Shown here: piece after piece, positions 9,931 through 22,200 of the stretch | How the letters are laid out: every line of letters begins with the position of its first letter | Numbering within the stretch: position 1 is the first letter of the stretch | Source of the DNA: Nymphaea colorata | Taxonomy: Eukaryota; Streptophyta; Magnoliopsida; Nymphaeales; Nymphaeaceae | Reading direction: 5' to 3' | DNA length: 64,000 bases | Assembly: GCF_008831285.2 (NCBI RefSeq) | Contig: NC_045143.1 | Coordinates: 15,587,151-15,651,150 of the forward strand | The notes under the pieces: model-generated | Told to the model about the DNA's origin: nothing | Database searches by the model: none | Seen by the model: the letters and a program-made list of their open reading frames with translations, nothing else | Position numbers and translations under genes: made by a program

Positions 9931-12086
9931 TTCACATATAGCTGAAGTTGCATTAGTCAATGATGTTGATAAAATCTCTTAGTTTTGGCATTTAAGGTAT
10001 GGTCATTAGCATTATAATGGCCTAAAATTATTAAATAATAACATAGTATTGAGTTTACTTCATGTCACATATAGTGATGGGATTTGTTAAGGATGTTTAT
10101 ATGGAAAGCAACATCTTATGTCTTTTCCAATTGAAAAAACACTTGAATTAGTGTATGTAGACATCTATGGGCCCATGAATACTCCTTTCTTGAACAACAG
10201 TAGATTTTTTTATACTGTTTCTTGATTATTTTATTGTATGAATTGGGTATATCATTTTCTTACCCAAAAGTCATAAGCTTTTGAAAAGATTCAACAGTCC
10301 AAAGCTTTAGTAGAAAAGAATAGAAATCGTGCCTTAAAATGTTTGCACACAAATAGAGGAGGAGAATTTTTATCTAATGATTTTAATGTTTTTTTGCAAA
10401 AAGAATGGAATTCATAGGCAGCTGATGGTAAGGAAGACACCTCAGCAAAATGGTAGTGTTGAGAGAAAGAACAAGACCGTGTTAGAAATGGCTAGAAACA
10501 TGTTGAGTGAAAGCCAACTTCCAAATGATTTTTAGGCAGAGGCAGTGGCTACCGATGTTCATATTTTAAATGTTTTACCAACTAAAGCAAATGACAATCA
10601 AACACTCTATAAGGCTTGTGGAGACACAAACCTGATGTAATTAATTTACGAGTTTTTAGATGTATTTCATATACTTTAATTGATTCAAGCGAGCATACTA
10701 AGTTGAATCAAAAAGGTGAAAAAAGTATATTTGTTGGATATTCAAATGTTAGGGAAGGGTATCGGTTGTATAACCTTGATACCAAAAAAGTTATTATTTG
10801 GCATGATGTTGTTTTTTATATAAGCAGTTTTTGAAAGTGGATTAATAAAGATGAGCATTTGGTTATTGAAAATGGCTCAAATGAAATGAATGAATTTGAA
10901 AAAGATGAATCTCAACCTCCACTAACAACATCATTTTCTTGGAGAGCTCGAACAAACCAAGATATTGGACCTACTATGGATAGTGATAGTCCTCCAAGAA
11001 AGATAAGGAGAATTGATGATTTTTATAATTGTGGACTTGCTTTGATGGTTACATAACCAACATGTTATGCAGATGCTTGCAAAAAACAAGAATGAAGCGA
11101 AAGTGAACATGCTTTATACGTGAAGGGAATAGGTAATGATGTTCTTATAGTATGTGTTTATGTAAATGACATTGTTTATACAGACTCCTCTAATAGTCTC
11201 ATTGAAAAATTTAAGACAAGCATGATGTGTGAATTTGATATGTCAGATCTGAGATTGTTACAATATTTTCTTGGACTTCAAGTTCAACAAAAAAAGAAGA
11301 AGCTTTGAACGTACTTGAAAAGTTTAATATGTTATCATGCAAGTCATGTTCTACTCCCATGAACAATAATGAGAAGTTAACTATAAATGATAGTACTATG
11401 AGAGTTGATGACAATTTATGCAGAAGTTTAGTTGGGAAATGTACCTCACAAAGACACGCCCAGATAATGTGTACCCAGTTGGTTTGATTTCAAGGTTTAT
11501 GTATTGTCTATCAATACTTCATTTTTTAGTAGCAAAATGGATTCTTCGTTACATCCGATCAACAATCAACTACAGGATTTAACATCGATCTAATTCTAAT
11601 TTTAAGTTAATTGGCTTTTCTGATAGCGATTCGTCTGATTTTATTGATGATAGGAAATCTATAAGTGGATATGCTTCTACTTTTGGATGGACGGATGTGT
11701 CATGGATATCCAAAAAGCAAACAACTGTGGCTCTATCATCGTCTGAAGCGGAGTATGTTGCAGGCATCACATCTACATGTCAAGCTATTTGGATATGAAG
11801 AATTTTGGTCGGCTTGCCCAAAGCAAGATGAGGTGATTGTTGTGATAATCAAGCAACAATCGCCAAGGCAAAAAATTTGGTGTTCCAAGGAAGAACTAAG
11901 TACATTGAGTTATGTCATCACTTTATCCATAGAGTTGTTGCTGATACAACGATAATAATGAAATATTGTTCCACAAATGATCAAGTTGCAGACAGATTTA
12001 CGAAAACACTCCATTCAAATTTTGTAAAATTCGAGTCACCTTTTGGAATATCGAGTTTTGTATCAAATGGGAGTATTAAAATATGA
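9931..12086 (+). mobile_element. Ty1/copia polyprotein remnant (integrase, partial RT, RNase H)
   Basis: Copia domains appear in order on the + strand, broken by stops and frameshifts. A GAG-pre-integrase zinc region reads WHLRYGH at about 9998. The integrase core follows (VDIYGPMNTPF, then HTNRGGEF near 10350). The post-integrase segment at 10616-10834 reads FVGYSNVREGYRLYN. An RT fragment lies at 11120-11308 and RNase H at 11580-12086 (SSSEAEYVAG, RTKYIELCHHF, QVADRFTK). About the first half of the reverse transcriptase is deleted near 11087, where the linker joins directly to SEHALYVKG. The RT catalytic box is YVND (11159-11170) instead of YVDD. Gag and the 5' LTR are not visible. Confidence 0.85.
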
Positions 12087-12424
12087 TGCAAACAATTTTA
12101 GTAAATATGTAGAATAAATATTACAGTATTTTGTTTTAATGTCATAGAGTTATGGCATAGTAAATTAAGGGTTTAATGTCAAGAGTTATGGGGAAGTTTT
12201 TTATTTTTAATGTCTTTTATTATCATGGTTGTAATGGTCATTAGTGTGGAGCTTTATGAATCATAAATTGAGTGTCTTAAGGTAGCCTATAAATAGGTGC
12301 CTTGGTTTGTGTCATTTGTATCAAGTGTAAAGTGTGGCAAGGTGGTCTTGTGGGAGTCATGAGTTGTATGAGTGCTCTCTTTTTTTAATTCAGAAGTTGT
12401 TTGCAGAGTTCATTTTGTGCAACA
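12074..12424 (+). mobile_element. 3' LTR of the second copia element
   Basis: Right after the RNase H frame, AAATGGGAG is the likely polypurine tract, followed by TATTAAAATATGATGC (TG decayed to TA). The proposed end is TTGTGCAACA near 12424. It contains CTATAAATAG near 12287 as a promoter-like TATA box. The end is uncertain without a partner LTR. Confidence 0.55.
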
Positions 12425-12766
12425 TAAGGTAAGTGCTTCATTTTTTTTATTTTCAACATAGATATGGATCTCGCTTGATGGGATTGGATCTTTCTACTCC
12501 AATCAAACAAAAGACAAAAGCACCAAAATTTGTTTAATAATAGCATGTTGGACATATTTCTTCTTAGCCATCTGTTACTGAGAAATGCATTAATGAATTT
12601 GAGTCCGCTTCTTAGCCATCTGTTTTCTTTGCGTAAAATTATACCTAAGGCTGATTTGGTCCAACCAGTGGCACAAACTGAAAGATCATTTATTCAGTTG
12701 GAGAGTTAATTATGTTCCCTTATAAACTCTAGGATATCGAGAAGGAGGAGACAGGTTTGTGGGGTT
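12425..12766. other. Intergenic, nothing recognised
   Basis: A short direct repeat TTCTTAGCCATCTGTT occurs near 12562 and 12610. No gene is seen. Confidence 0.4.
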
Positions 12767-12846
12767 TTCTTTGTTTGAAAAGTTTTCATGTGCATAAAAT
12801 TTTTGTTTCTTTGTTTGAAAACTTTTCATGTGCATACAGTTTTTAA
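12767..12846. repeat. Two tandem copies of a 40-bp unit
   Basis: CTTTGTTTGAAAAGTTTTCA with TGTGCATA is repeated 40 bases later with only a few changes. Confidence 0.8.
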
Positions 12847-12922
12847 TTTAGACACAGACATTGTGTGTGTGTGCCTGTATGTGTATAACATGGATTTCTT
12901 TGGCCACCCAGATGCATCCATT

Positions 12923-12951
12923 ACACATGCAGCCAGTCGAGCTGCATGTGT
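12923..12951. repeat. Perfect 11-bp hairpin
   Basis: ACACATGCAGC (12923-12933), a 7-base loop, and its exact complement GCTGCATGTGT (12941-12951). CT and TA microsatellites follow at 12970-13000. Confidence 0.75.
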
Positions 12952-13029
12952 GACCACCAGAGGAATCCAATCTCTCTCTCTCTCTCTATATATATATAAT
13001 ATATTCATGCACCATGATTCTGGTATATG

Positions 13030-13918
13030 ACTAGTGTCCACCTTAAAAGTACTTCTAATTTTGACCGTGTTGCTGGTGTATTATCACTTGGAAAAGAAGA
13101 GTTGACTGCTCAAATATCCTTGTGCCTACTTAGGACATAATATTCTTGCATTCTTAACTTTGAGACTTGGTGAGCAGAGTTTCAACTCAGATTAAAGCTG
13201 CTCAAGGAACTCTAGATTCAGCAGACCACGCCCTGCTTGTGTGCGGTTTGTGTACGTTGAAAATTTATAAACCATTAGTCCTCTCGCTACAAATTAAAAA
13301 ACAGATATATAAAAGTTGAGCCAATTAAAACGCTCATTTTCCATATTTCTTCAGTTCCATGCTAATTGCATGCTAAGTTTACTTGAATCCCTATGCTTCC
13401 ACGATCACAGGCTTTGTTCAAATTGGTTGTCCTTGGAACAATGGCTTTAGCCTTGCCTATGTTCTGAGTATTCTTTATTTTGATGAAACCACAGAGAAGA
13501 ATATGACCTATGTAATTGGAAATTTTTGTTTGATATTTTTACATGGAATTGAATTGGGAAAAATCTGGTTCTTGCAGTTGACGTGATCTAATTTATGAAA
13601 ATAACCAGATTAAAGCAATCTCTTATTATTCAGCCAAGCTTAACAGAAATTAGCTGATCAAACCTGCCCATAAGAAAAAAAAAAACCAAGCTAACCAAGG
13701 TCTTATAGCTTAATTGAGTGGGCTACATCAGCATCGAACAAGATGGAATGCGATATAAGTTGCATAAATCATATAGATTGAGGTTCTAGAATGGCTTGCA
13801 GTTGTCGAGGAGATGTTGAAGGTGTGGATTTGGGTATATAAAGATGAGGTTTTCTCGGAGAGGAAGAATAACAATGAAATGGAATTCATTTCATGCATCT
13901 AATGAAACAGATTCATTT
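13030..13918. other. Intergenic sequence upstream of the BAHD pseudogene
   Basis: I looked for the N-terminal half of the acyltransferase here and did not find it. The short frame at 13383-13586 has no recognisable family. Confidence 0.4.
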
Positions 13919-14521
13919 CAGGTAACCAAGCTGGAGGACAGTGCCTTCATAGGGTGCTCCCTCAACCACGCAATGGCTGACGGTGAGTCCCTTTGGCACT
14001 TCAACTCCTGGTCCAAACTCAGTGTCGGCTGCCAAACCATAGTACAAGGCCCAGTCTGCTTCCCACTGTCTGAACACCGCATCGAGCGGTTCAAACTTCC
14101 AGCAGTCTGAGAAAGAATCTCCAACTTCAATTCCCAACCGATAGCCCGTACCGAGGACAAGGCCAAGGAGCAATCAAAGCCGGAGAAGGGTGAGATGTCA
14201 TCGCTACAGGCACTAATCAGTCTCATATGGCAGACCATAACTCAAGCCTAGAATCTCTAGGCTAACCAGGCCACTGCCTGCAAGATGATAGCATGGCTTC
14301 CAAAGAGGCTGGACCAACTTTTGCCTTGGTAGTACTTCGGCTATTGCATTCTCTACTTACAGACAGAGGCCAGGGCAGGTGAGTTGTTGGGACAAGACTT
14401 GGGTTGGGTAGCACGGGCTCTACATGAGACCATGTTGTGGCAAGTAGTTGACATGATTCAGCAGCGTCTGGACGAAGATGGTTATATACGCCACCTCCTT
14501 TATGCAATTTCATGCCTATTT
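13919..14521 (+). pseudogene. BAHD acyltransferase pseudogene (middle part only)
   Basis: One + frame reads as a BAHD acyltransferase, the plant family that moves acyl groups from CoA to alcohols or amines. It starts near VTKLEDSAFIGCSLNHAMAD. The catalytic HXXXD box is HAMAD at 13967-13981, followed by GESLWHFNSWSKL. Downstream the same frame gives SLQALISLIWQTI, a diverged FGYCI segment, then ARAGELLGQDLGWVARALHE. The frame carries four in-frame stops (TGA 14108, TAG 14249, TAG 14258, TAG 14330) but no frameshift. The first third of the protein and the C-terminal DFGWG box are missing, so it is dead. Family members are about 430-460 residues; about 200 are traceable here. Confidence 0.8.
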
Positions 14522-14524
14522 TAA

Positions 14525-14715
14525 GTATGACAAAAAAACCTATGATTAATACAAAAAGAAACTTTTTGTAGGGATAGAAATGAAGACTGCAAAAAAATAT
14601 TTACTAATTTGATAAAGGTAAAATTTGTTAGTCCATACATGTATGTATATCGTTATGACCAATATACCTCTTTAAGTAGTAAAAAAGTGTTTTTGTTTTT
14701 TTTGTCTTGCTTATA
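14525..14715 (+). repeat. Left copy of a ~170-bp direct repeat
   Basis: The words ATTAATACAAAAAGAAACTT, TTTGTAGGGA, GATAAAGGTAAAATTTGTTAG and AAGTAGTAAAAAAGTG recur in the same order at 15255-15420. The two copies enclose about 540 bp. Confidence 0.7.
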
Positions 14716-14734
14716 TCATTGCCTTATTATCTCA

Positions 14735-14990
14735 TAAATTTTTATTATCTCATAAACATTATCTCATACGTATGTTTAGTGTTATCTCATACATCAGTCC
14801 ATTAACTCATTATCTCATAAATATTTTATTATCTCATAAACATTATCTCATACTTATTTTTTTGTGTTATCTCATACATCCATCTTTTCTTTAGCTCATT
14901 ATCTCATAAATATTTTGCTGTCTCATAAACATTAGCTCACACTTATTTGTTATTTCGCACTTATTTGTTATCTCATGCATATGCATATGA
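14735..14990 (+). repeat. Array built on TTATCTCATA
   Basis: About 2.5 copies of a unit of roughly 100 bp. Each unit contains several TATCTCATAAA or TATCTCATAC words plus GTGTTATCTCATACATC. The last unit decays (CTGTCTCATAAACATTAGCT). It lies directly inside the left direct repeat. Confidence 0.8.
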
Positions 14991-15254
14991 AATATTTAGG
15001 CATAATAGTAAATATACATGTTGGTAGTAGGGTCCACCTCGGCATACGCTTGTTGCATACGCCGAGGTAGTGCACGTAACTCTATCTCGTGTCTGGAGCA
15101 GTAGCTGAAGGACATAGAGGTGCATGATGTGAGTGGGTTTGAGTCGAGGAGTGTTGGGGTAGGCAGCTCGCCACGGTTCGAGATGTATGGGAGAAACTTC
15201 GGGTGCGAAGCTGGTTATATAGATCATCATTGTGTAAGTAGTTCATGTGTCATT
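14991..15254. other. Spacer between the two direct repeats
   Basis: This spacer is GC-richer than its surroundings. It contains the short inverted pair CCTCGGCATACGC / GCATACGCCGAGG around 15037-15067. The minus-strand open frame over it is not supported by any motif. Confidence 0.4.
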
Positions 15255-15420
15255 TTAATAATTACAGAAAATGCCCATCATTGATACAAAAAGAAGCCTT
15301 TTGTAGGAAAAAAAACCGTAAAAAAAGATTTGGAGATTCAATAAAGGTAAAATTTGTCAGCTCCCCTTTAAGAAGTAAAAAAATGTTTTCATTTTTTTGT
15401 CCCGTTCATAGCGTTATCTA
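15255..15420 (+). repeat. Right copy of the ~170-bp direct repeat
   Basis: Matches 14525-14715 in the same orientation, with substitutions and small gaps (TTGATACAAAAAGAAGCCTT, CAATAAAGGTAAAATTTGTC, AAGAAGTAAAAAAATG). Confidence 0.7.
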
Positions 15421-15422
15421 GG

Positions 15423-15605
15423 GTTGGGCATCGGGCCGGGCCGCCACCAGGTACCCGGTAACCGGCCCGGTTCGGGCTGGGTCCGGGCCTTAATTTTTTT
15501 GCATCGGGTTTTAACCCGTTGTGCCTGGCCCTGCCCGACATCATAACGGGCCGGGTTCGGGTTAAGAAATCGGCCCGTTGGGGCCCGTTCGGCCTGTTAC
15601 ATTTT
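15423..15605. mobile_element. Truncated end of a GGGCC-rich element
   Basis: TTGGGCATCGGGCCGGGCC starts a block of GGCCCGG / CCGGGCC words like the ends of the elements at 39455 and 43289. No second terminus or target duplication is visible. Confidence 0.5.
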
Positions 15606-18129
15606 GATTTATAGGTATATTGAAAAAAGACTGAGCCACCGCCATCGTCGCTGCACGCCCTGGCTGGTTTTTGGACTCTACGCCTGTTGGTTTCAGTTAT
15701 ATTATTACATATACCTATGCACTTTAATATGTGAGTGGGAGATCAGAAATTCTCTTGATTCTTTTCTCCTCTGAAAACTTCATAAATTAAATTTGATATC
15801 TAAATATGTTCTGCGCTACCATAATCAACGTCCTCAGGATTACTATATGCGACAATCAAACAATGATCTTTATAACAATACCATTTTAATTTTTAGATGT
15901 GATTTTATGTTTACCCTACAAAACTCACTGGGAGGTTTGGCCTCCCCAACCATTTTAATTATTAAAACCAACAGAGAGCAAAATACAACTAAAGTCAATT
16001 TTGTCTATGCTATGAGTTTTCTCCTTTGGCTGAAGCAGCCTATGGGCCTACGTCGAGATTAGCTTTGGTGAAAATTTTATTGAAAAATTTCTCCCAGACT
16101 TTTCTAAAAATCTAATTACCACAATTTTTGAAGTTGCAAATGAACTCAGACCAAATATAATCAAGATTGATTTATACATGATAAATATGTTCTTCACTCG
16201 GTTTTAGCTCACTTTATCGGTTTGAGCTCAAATTATGCTCGAACACCTTAAATAAGAGAGAAAAGCAACTATAAAGCCCTCATAATTGAATTGAACTCAA
16301 ACCAGGACGAATGTACTCAAACTAAACAAAGATAAGAATGAATTCACTCTATCAGGTTGAGCTCAAATTCAACTCAAACCCCTAAAAATAGGTGAGGGAA
16401 AGACCTTATGGAAATCTAGGGTTAGTGTAGGATTGAATTAACTCAAAAGTGAAACAAAACTTTCTTTCCACTAGGGTAAATCTGTCTTGAACTAAGTTGG
16501 ACTTATGGATGTATGGTTGAGCTAAAAAACATAGTTTTAAGTTCTGGTGAGCATATTTGAGCTATGGGGGAGCTAACTTCAGGTTTGGGTAATCATAGTG
16601 AGCTCTAATGACCCCTAAGGTCATGTATAATTAAGAAATGACCTAATTGCTCAAATGTCAAGAAATTTTTTGGTGAAAATTCATGTTTTCTTAGTCATGA
16701 TGTCAAGATGTAGGGACAAAATGGTCATTTTCAACTTGGATGACTTTGGTGATTTGGGTCTAGGTGCTCATTGCTGAAACAGAATGTGCTTGTTTGATTG
16801 AAAATAAACCTTGTTCTTGAATTTTTGGTTTTTGAGAACCAATTTGTGAGCTTCATGGTGAAGGGTAAAACAATTGCTTGGACCTGTCAAATTTGTGTTT
16901 TCAATATATACCATTTTTTTTCAAGGTGCCTCCCTAGGAAAGGCAACATCTTTGAACTTATAATTGGAATAAAAAAAGTCATGTAGCACACTAATGTGCA
17001 TTTCTTTTTATGGGAGAAGAAAATGAGGTTATGTAAACATCCCATGAAAAATGCTTCTGCAAACCCCACTTGAGCAATGCAAACATTAGAGAGATTATTA
17101 CAAAGTGGTACTCCAGAAAAAATTAGATGGATCGGACCCTTGCCCAATGAATACAGTCCGCTCATGGTCAGACGGAATAAAGTGCACTATGGACGATGAT
17201 GGGTGTTTGGACTTTGTAAAGTAAAGCGTGGCATTGAGCTGTCAGCTAGCAAGGAGAGAATCAGAAGATTTTCTTACAAGAAAATGATTTGTTATATAGA
17301 AAATAATAACCTTCACTAGAGAATGTAGTTATATTGTCCATTCTTAGCATATATTTGAAGTCAGTCAAATAATTCCTACCATATTAATGAGGAACCATTA
17401 AGTTCCTCAGTAGACCTCTTAAATTGAAAAAACAAAAAGAAAATAAAGAAGAAAATGGGCATAAAAGGTTATAACATTTCTTATAAATGGAGTGGAATTC
17501 TTGGTGCTTGCCTTTTTGTTTAGCCTACTGGTTCTAAATTGCTTTCACATATTAAGTTCAATTTCCTAGTTCCTGTTTTTGGACAATCCAGCAATAGAAT
17601 ATGGCCATTTCATGTTGTAGATGAAACAATGGGCTTACTTTTCTATAAATGGATCACATCCAAAATGTTCTCGTATCGCAAATAGTTTGAAAAGACTTGG
17701 AAGAAAGTAACGATCTCAATCGTTCCAAACAAGAATTGATATAATAGAAAATCTCAAGCGCTAATAATGTTAAAAATTAGCTAAAAGGGGCAAGGGCTTA
17801 TCTTTTTAACTCATGGCTTCCAAAAGAGTGAAGCACAGTCTAGTAATTGACAGTTAGAGAGAGACAAAACCCCCAAATTAATAGTGATTTAGGGCTCCAA
17901 CAAAAACCCTTGATATTTGATGGACAGGGAGGGAGGGTGGGAGACAACAAGAGAAAGAGAGAAACATGGGAAGAAGGCCTCACCTACAGGCTCCTTGCAG
18001 CGATGACACAGATGAATAGCTCTCATCACAATAATGGAGATGACCACAGGTTTATTCACCAGAATGGAGGGAGTCAATGGCATGTTCAGATAGCTAGGAA
18101 GAAAAGTGAGGGAGAAGTGTGAGAGGGGG
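15606..18129. other. 2.5 kb intergenic, no gene supported
   Basis: Between about 16200 and 16600 the words GAGCTCAAA / TTGAGCTC recur in a degenerate way. None of the short frames has a recognisable family. Confidence 0.45.
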
Positions 18130-18154
18130 AAGAGAGAGAGAGAGAGAGAGAGAG
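18130..18154. repeat. (GA)n microsatellite
   Basis: A clean GA run. The long minus-strand frame across it (Ser-Leu rich) is not convincing. Confidence 0.95.
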
Positions 18155-18479
18155 CAAATAGAGTAGAGCCATAGAGGAGAGATTGAGGGCAGGACTCAAG
18201 CATCAAGCATGGCTGGTAGGAGACGATGCATGAAACAGTTTCAAGCAGTCGATCGTGCATTATATTCCATGGAATTCCAAAGATAACTATAGAATAGTGT
18301 AGGAAAAATAGGGTGTTTATACCCTTTATTCTACCATCCATGCTATCAGTCCTAACCAGTGGACGGTGTTTGACAGTAATTTAAGGAAATGAAACACGCC
18401 CATGCTATCCAGTGGCATTCCAACACCATCAAGCAGCTTATTATCATCAAAGATTACGTATCTTTGATGCTACTCCACC

Positions 18480-19260
18480 TCTCCCAAATGTAGCCATTGC
18501 GAAAGAAGATGAATATCACCTCCTTCTCTAGCCTCCATAGAGTTGTGCACTAAGGACCCTGAGCTGTTCCTCCAAACAACAATCACATATCTCGTCTTCC
18601 TTCTTTTCCTTCTTCTTGACATATCTCGTCTTCCCTGTTTTCTTCTTGTTGACAAAATATGAACTTCTTAAAATGTGCTACTCCAAACCTCACCAATTGT
18701 TGTTCATTTTCACTCCATTGCAAAGACTTGAATAGGTCACTACAGGATCGCCACACCAACTATGTTAACAAAGGCCATTGTTAGCAATTGGATGCTGCCA
18801 TGAGCCACTGCATTCATTGCATACCAGATTTTCCAATAGGTAATTTGGAAACAAGGGGTCCCAACGCTTTTCCAGCCAATAAGGAGACTTTATAGCAACA
18901 TTCTAGGCCTTGAGCACTTCAATGTTATTCAACCAGCTCCTCCCAAATTGTCTCACTATCCAATCTCACACACTTCTCTCCTAACTAAGGTGAATGAGTA
19001 TACCTAGTAATTAATGAAGTGACACAAATGGCAGCCAATAAAGTACCATTTACCTCCTCTAATAGCTTCAACCAACTATTTTTCCTCTACAAGGCAAAAG
19101 ATTTGGCTTTAACCTATTAGACACAATCTCATCTAATTCTAGGAGTCTTACTATAGGAAACTAGCCATGCTTTGCTTTGTCTTTTTCTCAGCAAACTAAG
19201 GAATTTTAAACACTTGCATCCATTGACCATGCAAAATTTTGCAATCTTGCACGTCATGAC
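18480..19260 (-). pseudogene. Unrecognised, decayed coding trace
   Basis: On the minus strand, protein-like stretches occur in nearby frames: WLKLLEEVNGTLLAAICVTS near 19080-19020, then CVRLDSETIWEELVE near 18960-18930, then SPYWLEKRWDPLFPNYLLEN near 18880-18825. Stops interrupt them. The amino-acid composition looks like real protein and not like translated noise, but I cannot name a family. It may be a transposon or an old host-gene fragment. Confidence 0.3.
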
Positions 19261-22200
19261 CATTCACATGGGATGAAGAGAAAATTATCAAAATATTAAC
19301 TTGCCATTGCGTTTTTATTGTGGGAATCCATGAGAGATAGGAGTTGACTTTTTAGTACAAGATTTGACCGTTCTTGTTACCTTTAACATGGGTAATAGAT
19401 CAAAGACTAGATTAAATGTTTAAGGTCCTAAAAAACTATTGTCATTAAACCTAAATGCAAAAGGAGAATCCTGAATTTGAAATAGAAAAGAGTTTGAAAA
19501 CTAAGTGAATCATCAAAAATTGGAGAGCATGAACTGGAAATTTTTGAATCAAGTAAATAGTTCATGATCCATATCATCATAGATCCATGCACAAGGTAAT
19601 TTATAGATCTAATATGAATGCATGCAAAACTAAATTCAATATAATTGAGATCAGATCGCTAAGTTTGGGACAAGGACTTCAGGAGATCATGTTTCAATGT
19701 TCATTTCAGAATTCATCGATTAAAGATGATCCGAACAATCAGTAGTTGATCAAGATACATAGTTTATTCTTATGATCATTCTAATATAGTCCTGGTTCCA
19801 ACCCTTAATTGAGAGTTAATCTAGTTCATAAATGATCGATGATTCAAAGTTCATGATCCAAATTCAAAATGAAATCTAATGATCCAGTCTCAAGGATTAG
19901 GGTTTTGGAGATTTGAATAGAGGCCTAAAATCTTGATCTGAGTTACATGAGATCCAAGCTCAAAATATTGACATGAAATCTAGATCTAGGATCCAATTCT
20001 CATAAAATCTGAGTCAATAATTTGATTCCTTTGACCCAAGTCATATTCAAATCTGATCTCGTACTTAATCTCAAATCCAATATCCAATCCATTCAGATCT
20101 AGATCAAATTTCCCTAAGATCCACATGCCTAACCTTATTAGGGTTTGGGTTAAACTAGCTAGGGTGTAGGTTGAGCCTTCCTAGGGATTAGGTTTAACCT
20201 GGGTGGGGCTTAGGTCTAACATGACTAAAGTTTATCTTTAACCTTACTAGGTTATAGATCCAACTTGGCAAGGTTTCATACTTGGATGGATAATTATGGA
20301 CTCAATATTGAGTCTTGATTAAGATTTTGAGAAAAGTTTGAGGTTTTAGGTAGTTTTAGTACTAAAGGTTAGATCTTAATTATGAATGAATATAGATTTC
20401 ATAAACAAGTTTGAATTAGGCTGGTTTGAAAAATTTACATTTGAAAACTGTGATTCTCAAATATGTATTTGCATATAACCAACTTAGGTCAAGTACAGAC
20501 ATGGGACATTGGCGCATATGTATAGTTGATGATCTTAACTTGATTAATATGAAACCTAAATCTGTGTATTTTTTAAATAAATGAATGCATTACAAAAGCA
20601 AACTACATGAATGGACACAATTGCACACATTAACGGAAATAAAAATGAGTAAAACAAATACATATGCATGAACAATATGATATTTCAAAATCATATGGTA
20701 TCTAGATCAAAATTAGGGCTTTCACTTGATAAATCAAGCTTAATGAGAAGGGTCTATTGCCACAAGCTCAATCAAAGCCTTAAATTCATATAATGAAGAC
20801 CAAATGCAATATTTTGAAATAGTGCACAATTAATGATGCATGAATACAATTAATGATGATTCACATAATTAATGGACATTTAACTCTAATATGATTATTC
20901 ACGTTAATCTGCGGTTTGACCATAATTAAAATGAAAATAATTGACTGAAAATCCAAAAATCAGATACGAAATCCCTAACTAGGTGAAAAACAAAAAAAAA
21001 ATCTGGCCAAGTCCTAGAAAAACTGTAACTTACTCTCCAACAGATTTGATTGGTTCTAAAAGATAGGGAAATGACATCCAATCTTCAAGACATATTGGGT
21101 GGAGAATCTCCACATATCAATAATTAGTTCCAAGTGATAAATAAGAAAAATATATTTTATATAAATAATATTAAGCAAAAAAGCAAGTGCAGAAAATATT
21201 TTTTTTGCAGAAAACAAAGTGAAAAATAGTTTGACTACTGTGAGTTTTGCATGACTAAAAATATATCAAAATAGATTAGATAGACGGAATTTGGACTATA
21301 GATTCTCTACATAAAAGAGAATCGACATGACTTGATAGATTTGAAAAAGAATAAGAGATGAAAAAGTTATTTATCTAAAAATTGTTATAGGAACAACAAC
21401 ATGCAGATAGAATCAGAAATTAGGCTAAGAATCAAAAAACAATAAAATAGTTTAATAACTGATGTTGCACGAGTGTAAAAGCTAATGTAGCAATGTTCAA
21501 TAACCACAAAACTTGGTATACTACTCTCTGTCTAACAATCTTTCACCCACATATAAAAATTTTGAAAAATCTTTTATAGGAAAAAAGATATAGACTCACA
21601 AACATGGGCAATTATCTGTAGGAAAATAAAAAGCAGCAAAACAGAAGATAGTTCAAATCACCAACTTTGCATATGTGAAAAACATGTCAAATTTGCATGG
21701 ATTAATGCAAACTTTAGTCTCTATACTCTCTATACATCAGCAATCTTCAAAACTCGAAATCACAAGACAAGGATCATAGATGGGAGCGTTGTGCATATAG
21801 CAAGCTGCTGCCACAACTTGAAAAATATGTATTATGCAGAAAAGATCAAGTTATTATAATAGTTTTTGCATGAATTTCAAATAGATGTAAAGTAGGGTTA
21901 GAAAGTCCTTCTTCAATTGAATTTTAGTCTATATTTTCTATACATATCAAACAATTTATAGAAACTTATAGATTAGAGAAAGAACTTTACTTATTAATAT
22001 GAGAAAGTGGCAAATTTACTAAAAAATATGATTTTTTGTAGTACACTTTTTAAGTACTGATTTTAGGATCCTATTTGAAGGGGGTAGAAACTTGATTTTA
22101 GCTGAAAATGTTAGGGTAGACTCATAACAAGAGGAAAAAACTAACGAACATGAAAACTAACAATACAAAAAAAATTGCATGTGCAAAGTCGAGCAGAAGT

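Noticed and set aside
12788-13041. Overlapping open frames on both strands
   Set aside because: They lie over GT, CT and TA microsatellites and a hairpin. The protein composition reflects the repeats only.
14735-14990. CRISPR-like array
   Set aside because: The repeats are irregular and AT-rich, units vary in length and the genome is eukaryotic.
17889-18341. 150-codon minus-strand open frame
   Set aside because: It spans a GA microsatellite, which gives the long Ser-Leu run. No motif outside it.
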